NCBI GenBank assembly: GCA_947040555.1
Contig: CAMRBW010000012.1
Location: forward strand, 1-49,433
Direction of reading: 5' to 3'
Origin: an uncultured Oceanospirillales bacterium
Lineage (GTDB): Bacteria > Pseudomonadota > Gammaproteobacteria > Pseudomonadales > Endozoicomonadaceae
Length of the DNA: 49,433 nt
Each line of letters starts with the position of its first letter. Position 1 is the first letter of the stretch. The notes under the pieces were generated by a model that searched no databases, had not been told where the DNA came from, and was given only the letters and a program-made list of their open reading frames with translations. The translations under genes were made by a program, and so were the position numbers. Of the stretch, positions 44,087-49,433 are shown piece by piece.

Positions 44087-45961
44087 TCAGAAGATATTGG
44101 TTAATTCATTTCGCCAGAAATAAGCGTAAAACTCCGCCTTGCTTTCGGGCACTACCTTAACCTGTGACTGTTCATCAGTCACCAGCAGCCAGCGTTCAGG
44201 GGCGCTGCGGAAACGGGAGATTAACTGGTTGTCCTGCCAGTACCATTTTTGGCTTGGGTCATCATTACAGTCAACCACTTGCAGCGTACCCTCTTCTTTC
44301 ACACTCAGGCACTGCCCCCGGTTACCCCGACTGCGGTATCGCTCCTGACTGTCCAGACCCCATAATTGGTTCAGGTCTGAGGCGAAACAGCGGGCTGCGG
44401 TGATTTCACCTTTGCGGGCCTGCAGGCAACGATCAGCGGTGAGGGAGCGCAGCCGGACATGAGGCTCCGGCTCAAACAAAGGGTGATCCCAGTCGATCAC
44501 GACATCATAGGCGAGCGGTATCACTCTGGTGCTATTGCCGGCAGGCTGATAAACACCAAAGAATATATTGGGTTTAACCCGGCCATAACGAGCTCTGGCC
44601 TGAACCTCTGCCCGAACACGGAATACCGTCATGCCGGAGGCCTCCGGTGCCGCCTCATAGACAACGTCAATATTGGGAACAAATCGGTCATAGGCAACGG
44701 GGCTGAAAGTTTTTTCATTAAATACCGGCCCGTCATAAAGAAAACCCATAGTATTGTAATCACACCGGCCACCCACCAGTTCGCGACATTCCCCGTAGTC
44801 CCTTTCCCAGGAAACGGAGAAGTTCACCGGAGTCGAGTTGTTGATGGTTTTGTACTCCCTGGTATCCCAGCTCAGTGTCCGTGCATCGCTGATGACTGTC
44901 GTGCTGGCCATTTGCTCTGCACTCCGGGGGCCCAGGGCTCCTTGCAAAGAAGAAAGACTATTGATTCCCAGTCTGAGGGGCACAAAGCTCTGGGCCTTGC
45001 GGTCCTTTACTGCACTCACGGGTTGACTGAAGCGTATCGTTGCTGGCGGCTCTGTCTCTTTATTCAACATGGGGGTAATGGACAACAGGTAAGCCTGAGC
45101 GTAAGGCCCCAGATGGGTATGACGGTTGACATTGGTCTGACGCCAGACATTTTCTTGAATCAGGTGTTCCCGCAAATGAATTCCGGCACCGGTTCCATAG
45201 TCTTCAGAAACTGAAAACCGGACGAATTTTGCATCCGGCGTATCACCATTGATATCAGAGGCTCGCACAGAACGCGCCTGGGTAACATTGACTACGACAT
45301 TGATGGAAGCATTGTCATCACAGTAATCCATCTGCCCTTTCTTGTCTGTGGAACTATAGAGCATACAGGTAAGATGATCGTTCTTGATGCGGATATTAAA
45401 GCGCCGTCCCGGGAGATAGGGAGCAAGGCCTTGTGCTCCGGGGTTAGCGGGAATAATGCCTGGAAAATAAGACGAAAGCTTATCAGCCCGCTCCGGTTCA
45501 AGGTTCGGTTCAGTGGTTGACAGATTTACCAGCTGTCTGGCCGCCTCCTTCATGGTCTGAACCGGGGTAATCGTAGGTTGATCCCCGGTCTGGGTTATAA
45601 CCACATAAGGAGCGTTCAGGCCCACGCCGATAATGTCCGTCATTTTGTCGACTACACGCCCCGGGTCGTCTGCCATCATGCGGGTATTATCCAGAATCAG
45701 GGTGGCCCGGTGTTTTTGGGCTTCTGAGCGTACGTTCTGATAGTCTTTCTCCGGCATGGACGTATCGATATAGAGCATAGAATCCTCCTGCCATTGTATG
45801 TCCGTCCCGCGCCTTTCCACCTCTTCCATAGTTGAAAATGTTTGCTTGATCATTTCTTGTAATTGCTCAATATTTTTCCCGTAGCCAATGCGGTAATTAT
45901 CGGGCTGTCCGATTGAGGGAATAAAGGCCAAGGTTAACAGCAGGTAAGTCAATGGTTTCAT
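44087..45961 (-). CDS. Vibrio cholerae cytolysin (HlyA)-like beta-barrel pore-forming toxin, copy A
   Basis: 624 aa. Signal peptide (about residues 1-18), pro-domain (about 25-165), cytolysin core of the leukocidin/haemolysin family (about 190-490) and beta-trefoil lectin domain (about 490-605). Matches to V. cholerae cytolysin include a Cys pair (C199, C214) followed by DDNASI, TPDAKFVRFS (241-250), GTGAGIHL (256-263), the strand LSWDTREY after a Gly/Ser-rich pre-stem, FVPNIDVVYEA and VIDWDHPLF leading to the lectin domain with QLW and QKWYW repeats. The C-terminal beta-prism domain of VCC is absent. It should be secreted, activated by cleavage near 165-185 and bind glycans before membrane insertion. 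Copy B lies 152 bp upstream on the same strand. No strong ribosome site. Confidence 0.87.
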   Translation of the reverse strand: MKPLTYLLLTLAFIPSIGQPDNYRIGYGKNIEQLQEMIKQTFSTMEEVERRGTDIQWQEDSMLYIDTSMPEKDYQNVRSEAQKHRATLILDNTRMMADDPGRVVDKMTDIIGVGLNAPYVVITQTGDQPTITPVQTMKEAARQLVNLSTTEPNLEPERADKLSSYFPGIIPANPGAQGLAPYLPGRRFNIRIKNDHLTCMLYSSTDKKGQMDYCDDNASINVVVNVTQARSVRASDINGDTPDAKFVRFSVSEDYGTGAGIHLREHLIQENVWRQTNVNRHTHLGPYAQAYLLSITPMLNKETEPPATIRFSQPVSAVKDRKAQSFVPLRLGINSLSSLQGALGPRSAEQMASTTVISDARTLSWDTREYKTINNSTPVNFSVSWERDYGECRELVGGRCDYNTMGFLYDGPVFNEKTFSPVAYDRFVPNIDVVYEAAPEASGMTVFRVRAEVQARARYGRVKPNIFFGVYQPAGNSTRVIPLAYDVVIDWDHPLFEPEPHVRLRSLTADRCLQARKGEITAARCFASDLNQLWGLDSQERYRSRGNRGQCLSVKEEGTLQVVDCNDDPSQKWYWQDNQLISRFRSAPERWLLVTDEQSQVKVVPESKAEFYAYFWRNELTNIF

Positions 45962-46113
45962 AACAGTACTGCTTTGGTTTGAGATTATGGCGTTATGACG
46001 CTTGGGGTTCCCGGTGTGAAAGCAGAGGGCCGGGAAGTCACCCCCCAGTCAGGATTTGAGTCACGGTAAGCCGCTGGCAGTCGTCATTTAAGGCGCGGCA
46101 CTGGGCTAGAGAT

Positions 46114-47949
46114 TCAGGGGATATTGGTCAGTTCGTTATACCAGGAAGAAGAGACATCACAGTCCAGCCTGCTTTCCGGAACCACCTTGATCTGAGACTG
46201 GTCATCGCACACCAGAAACCAGCGCTCATCTGAGTTGCTGAAACGGGAGATCAGCTGGATTTTCTCCCAATACCATTTCTGGTTTGGGTTATCATTGCAG
46301 CCTGCTACACGGAGTGAACCGTCTTCTTTGACCTCCAGACACTGGTTCCGCTTGCCCCGGCTTCTGTAGCGCTCTTTACTGTCAAACCCCCATAACTGAC
46401 CTAGGTCGGCATTGTTGCAGCGTACGCCCCGGACTGCACCGTGTCGGCCTTGCAGGCATAAATCAAAAGCGTTCAGGGCACGGAGTTTGACATTGGCCTC
46501 GGGTTCAAACAGGGGGTGATCCCAGTCAACCGTAATATCCAAACCTTCCTGCTGGCTGACGGTATCACTGCCGGACTCTTCAAAGACACCAAAGTAAGGG
46601 TTGGGTGTAACTCTGGCATATCGGACCCTGGCGACAAATCCGGTGGCAATATGGAAAGTGGTCTTGCCGGAGGCTTGAGGGGCCGCCTGGTAGACAACGT
46701 CAAGGTTGGGTACAAACTGGTCATAGGCCATGGGGCTGAACATTGTCTTATCAAACACCGGCCCGGGGTAAGTGACCGGACGACTGGTTCTGCACTGACC
46801 ACCCACAAAATCCTGACAGTCATCGGTGGCCCTTTCCCAGATGATGTTGAGCTTATCCGCGGTGGATTTGTTGCTGATCTCGTACTCCTGGGTATTCCAG
46901 CTGAGCTTGCGCCGGTCAACGATGCCCGTAGTGCCCGCTGCTTTTCCCGGCACTTTGGGACCTTCGCCATTCACTTCGGTAACCATGCCATTGATACCCA
47001 GGGTCAGGCTGCTGTATTCCTCTGTGTGACAGTGGGATTTTTCGCTCCCGGGTTGACTGAACTGGATTTTGCTCACTGTTTTCCCACTATTTCGGGGTTC
47101 TATGGCAAATGAGTAAGATTGGGCGTAAGGGCCGAACCGGATATGACGGTCGATATTGGACAAGCGCCAGGTATCTTCCTGGATCAGCTGATCACGCAGA
47201 TGGATACCTGAACCGGTACCGTTGTCTTCAGAAACTGAAAACCGGACAAATTTGGCATCCGGCGTATTGCCAGTAGCCTCCGTGTTGGGAGCCTCCACAG
47301 AGCGCATCATGGTCACATTAACAATTAGGTCAATGGACGCATTGCCGCCGCAGAAATCCTTCCTGTTGGTCTTGCTGTTCGAATCGTAGGAGCAGGATAT
47401 ATCTTGGCGGCTGAGCTTAATGTTCAGGCGTTTTCCAGGGAAATAGGGGGTATCGCTATTGCCCGCAGTTTTCTCGGGGGCAGATCCGGGCGTCGTTAAA
47501 TCTTTCAGATATTTTGCCCCTTCCTCCAGAGTTCTGGCCAGTACCACTGTAGGGTGTTCTGTTTGCAAGGTCAGAATCACAAAGGGAGAATCGACATTCA
47601 GTCCGATGAGTTCCATCGTTTTATGGGACAGGGCTGAGTGAGAGGTTGACGGCAGGCGGGTATTGTCGAGCAGTACAATAGCCTTTCCCGTCAAGGCTTC
47701 ATGGAGTATATCCTGGTAGTAAAAGGCGCTCAGGGAAGTATCGATGTACAAAATCGAATCTTCCTGCCAGTGTCGCTCTGTCCTGTTAGCAGGCAGCGTC
47801 TCAAGAGTGGTGAGTGTCCGCCCGGTCATATACTGCAACTGATCGACAGATTCTCCCGGAGCCATGGGGTGATCATCCGTCAGTGCCGTCAGAGGCATTA
47901 GTGAAAAGGAAAAACTGAAGGCAAAAAGAAGTGGAACAAAATGTCGCAT
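46114..47949 (-). CDS. Vibrio cholerae cytolysin (HlyA)-like beta-barrel pore-forming toxin, copy B
   Basis: 611 aa, paralogue of copy A along its whole length. Signal peptide with a Phe-rich core (FAFSFSFSLMPLTA), pro-domain with LYIDTS and FVILTLQTEHPTVV, linker near 155-170, Cys pair C186/C200, TPDAKFVRFS, GTGSGIHL, the pre-stem LGINGMVTEVNGEGPK followed by LSWNTQEY (close to GGVEVSGDGPK and LTYNTQDY in VCC), FVPNLDVVYQA, VDWDHPLF and a trefoil with QLW and QKWYW. It ends NELTNIP against NELTNIF in copy A. It has an extra Cys in the pre-stem (SHCHTE). The pre-stem is more VCC-like than in copy A, which may mean different pore properties. Confidence 0.87.
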   Translation of the reverse strand: MRHFVPLLFAFSFSFSLMPLTALTDDHPMAPGESVDQLQYMTGRTLTTLETLPANRTERHWQEDSILYIDTSLSAFYYQDILHEALTGKAIVLLDNTRLPSTSHSALSHKTMELIGLNVDSPFVILTLQTEHPTVVLARTLEEGAKYLKDLTTPGSAPEKTAGNSDTPYFPGKRLNIKLSRQDISCSYDSNSKTNRKDFCGGNASIDLIVNVTMMRSVEAPNTEATGNTPDAKFVRFSVSEDNGTGSGIHLRDQLIQEDTWRLSNIDRHIRFGPYAQSYSFAIEPRNSGKTVSKIQFSQPGSEKSHCHTEEYSSLTLGINGMVTEVNGEGPKVPGKAAGTTGIVDRRKLSWNTQEYEISNKSTADKLNIIWERATDDCQDFVGGQCRTSRPVTYPGPVFDKTMFSPMAYDQFVPNLDVVYQAAPQASGKTTFHIATGFVARVRYARVTPNPYFGVFEESGSDTVSQQEGLDITVDWDHPLFEPEANVKLRALNAFDLCLQGRHGAVRGVRCNNADLGQLWGFDSKERYRSRGKRNQCLEVKEDGSLRVAGCNDNPNQKWYWEKIQLISRFSNSDERWFLVCDDQSQIKVVPESRLDCDVSSSWYNELTNIP

Positions 47950-47986
47950 ATAAATAGTACCGTTTTATGATACTGAGTCACCGGAT

Positions 47987-48133
47987 AAGCCTGTCGCAAA
48001 AGGGATGTACTTGCCGATACTGCGTTAAAAATGGCTAAAATACGCATCGACGTCGTGTAAACGCTGTTTATTTCACCGTGTCTTTTTTTCGCTGTATCTT
48101 GCGTCTGCACTCGCTATTTTTTGCAACAGCCTT
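47987..48133. mobile_element. Inverted-repeat-bounded intergenic element, 147 bp
   Basis: aagcctgtcgcaaaa (47987-48001) and ttttgcaacagcctt (48119-48133) are inverted copies matching 13 of 15. The ends differ from those of the 42-43 kb elements. No frame inside looks coding. It sits directly upstream of toxin copy B, so it could carry that gene's promoter. Family membership is unknown. Confidence 0.4.
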
Positions 48134-48363
48134 TGAATGATTGCCGGGCTGATACTGGGCTAGTACTGAGATTTTTCTACATCAACTAGCAAATAAGGGG
48201 GAGGGAATTCGGCAATACTGGCACCAATCGATGGATTCATAGCATTAACTTTGCTAACAGGTCGAGACTAGAACAGATATGTATTAAATCAAAAAAATGC
48301 TGATAAAATACCAACAATAGCCATGGAGTCATCTGTTTATGTGCTTTTCCCGGACAGCTGGAT
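48134..48363. other. Intergenic stretch, nothing recognised
   Basis: About 230 bp of AT-rich sequence between the inverted-repeat element and the transposase remnant. No ribosome site, hairpin with U-run or coding frame of note. cagctggattcaag near its right end shares 12 bases with the repeat at 21.35 and 43.9 kb. Confidence 0.4.
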
Positions 48364-49002
48364 TCAAGAGTAGTGGTTCAACCAGGGGGTCAGTAGGCGA
48401 CAGTTCTTGCACCATGCACAGGCTCTACTCACTGTTGAATAATGCACACTAAAATGGCGGGCGATTTCTGCCATAGCTTGTCTGCGATCTGGGTAGCTAT
48501 CCTTGTAAAAATTCAATTTTTCAGAAACTGGCCTGACTTGCTTGTGAGGCACCCCATTGAGGTCGAGTTGTTGATCTTTGACGGATCAACAGCCAACCAC
48601 AGGGGAGCTTCACGCTGTCCCAGAGTATAGAGTTAACTGCTCCAAAACCAATCATCCGGGTTATCTACCAATCCGGCTCTGACCGGGTTCAGTACGATAT
48701 AGCGATTCAGCTCCATATTCACCAATATCCCTTTGTAACGCCCCTGGAAGAGATGTCCGACTCGTCCATAGCGCCTATTAAAATGCGCGGCGTAAAGTGT
48801 AAACACCATTGAGCTGACGCATACCACGGGACAGATTGCCATCGGGTGTTTCCAGCAGCAGATGATAATGGTTGGTCATCAGGCGCCAGGAATGAATAGT
48901 CCCGTTAAACCGCTCACACACCTCATCTAACTGCAATCCTGTGGCAAATACGACATCACCTGCTAGGCTTCTCCGGCAAAATTGGAAACACAAGGAAAAC
49001 CA
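48364..49002 (-). pseudogene. Degraded REP-associated tyrosine transposase (transposase IS200/Y1-like)
   Basis: Pieces of one protein appear in order in different frames on the minus strand. First comes LDEVCERFNGTIHSWRLM with TNHYHLLLETPDGNLS and GMRQLNGVYT (49020-48778), then HFNRRYGRVGHLFQGRYKG with ILVNMELNRYIVLNPV and DDWFWSS (48842-48633), then a C-terminal HTH piece AEIARHFSVHYSTVSRA (48552-48364). HYH in NHYHLL is the metal site of Y1 transposases. The N-terminus is missing. A frameshift separates pieces one and two near 48785, and bases coding for about seven residues after ILV are lost. A former RAYT protein, non-functional now. Confidence 0.75.
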
Positions 49003-49003
49003 A

Positions 49004-49336
49004 ATGAAAAATATGTCCATTGTATTTTTATTATCTTTCAGCTCACTTCTTCCCGCTCAGGGGATTTCCACTTGGGAGGTAGCAGATATATTGTTTGAAC
49101 TGAGAGCCCTAAGAGAAGAGATAAGAGAGTTAGGAGAGAGCATAAACTACGTAACAAACTCACAACATTATTCCTACCAAGACAACAGTCAGGCTTGGTG
49201 TTGTACTTTAAATTCTAATATTGGCAAGGGCGCAACAAAGATGGAGGCTAAAGCAATGGCTTTGGCCGCTTGCAAGAAAAGTGATGATTTCACCTGCAGA
49301 GAATATAAGATCAAGTGTGAAAAGTCACGATATTAG
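49004..49336 (+). CDS. Small secreted protein, DUF4189-like motif
   Basis: 110 aa. Signal peptide MKNMSIVFLLSFSSLLPAQG, then a helical charged segment (ILFELRALREEIRELGESI) and a Cys-bearing C-terminal part with AWCCTLNSN, GKGATKMEAKAMALAACKK and CREYKIKC. The G-x-GAT-x-x-EA-x-x-x-AL-x-x-C pattern resembles DUF4189-type secreted domains, but the similarity is partial. It starts at ATG 49004 with AAGGAAA upstream. The five Cys suggest disulfides outside the cell. It begins where the transposase remnant has lost its N-terminus. Confidence 0.65.
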   Translation: MKNMSIVFLLSFSSLLPAQGISTWEVADILFELRALREEIRELGESINYVTNSQHYSYQDNSQAWCCTLNSNIGKGATKMEAKAMALAACKKSDDFTCREYKIKCEKSRY

Positions 49337-49433
49337 CACTAAGGAATAGCCCAATAACAAGCTCCCGATTTCACGCTATTTGTAATAAATAAACTCGACT
49401 TTAAAGAATAGGACACCCATAAACTTGATTCTC

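Noticed and set aside
44459..45214. Long open frame on the + strand opposite toxin copy A
   Set aside because: Shadow of the toxin gene: no ribosome site or recognisable domain, and composition is explained by the opposite strand. The same holds for 46516-47112 opposite copy B.

Overview
The window looks like a chromosomal segment of a marine, probably animal-associated gammaproteobacterium. The gene content and the order proA-rsfS-rlmH-mrdA-mrdB-mltB-rlpA-dacA-ybeD-lipB-lipA, together with mpl-ubiX, trmH, tesB and hrpB, are typical of Gammaproteobacteria (Pseudomonadales/Oceanospirillales). The PPi-dependent phosphofructokinase and paired haemolysin-type toxins would fit an Endozoicomonas-like lineage, but that placement is inference. 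There are no rRNA or tRNA genes and no CRISPR array that I can see.

Layout. 1-5.8 kb: a signalling operon of a multi-receiver hybrid histidine kinase (cut by the window edge), CheR, an 18-codon CheB remnant and a REC-PAS-GGDEF diguanylate cyclase. 5.9-8.1 kb: a YjjP/YjjB-type exporter pair and an alpha/beta hydrolase. 8.2-11.7 kb: pfp on the minus strand, then mpl-ubiX. 11.7-16.6 kb: a minus-strand run of a YdcH-like protein, two unknown proteins, a deacetylase-like protein that has lost its metal ligands, tesB and trmH. 16.6-20.7 kb: a small membrane protein, a DedA-PAP2 fusion, an SDR protein lacking its catalytic Tyr, a ferredoxin-NADP reductase and a VTT-domain membrane protein. 20.7-24.1 kb: a gene-poor stretch and hrpB. 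24.3-29.7 kb: a second signalling pair, a PAS-rich hybrid kinase and a REC-PAS kinase. 29.7-41.8 kb: adenine deaminase, then the conserved proA...lipA block for cell elongation, peptidoglycan remodelling, ribosome maturation and lipoylation. nadD is missing from its usual place between proA and rsfS.

41.8-49.4 kb is accessory in character. It holds two inverted-repeat-bounded small elements, a secreted orphan protein with a decayed continuation, a cold-shock gene with a clear terminator, two tandem Vibrio cholerae cytolysin-like pore-forming toxin genes (624 and 611 aa), another inverted-repeat element, a shattered REP-associated transposase and a small secreted protein.

Two observations stand out. 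First, the tandem VCC-like toxins have the order pro-domain, cytolysin core and beta-trefoil lectin, with no C-terminal beta-prism. Second, short tandem repeats start at or span the stop codons of unrelated genes (tesB 7 x 18 bp, dacA 4 x 15 bp, proA 3 x 19-20 bp, the unknown gene at 13.2 kb 2 x 20 bp, the kinase at 29.7 kb 2 x 13 bp, rlmH 2 x 12 bp). In tesB, dacA and rlmH the period is a multiple of three, so they form arrays of in-frame stop codons. At proA the repeat also brings a Shine-Dalgarno/ATG pair in frame with rsfS.
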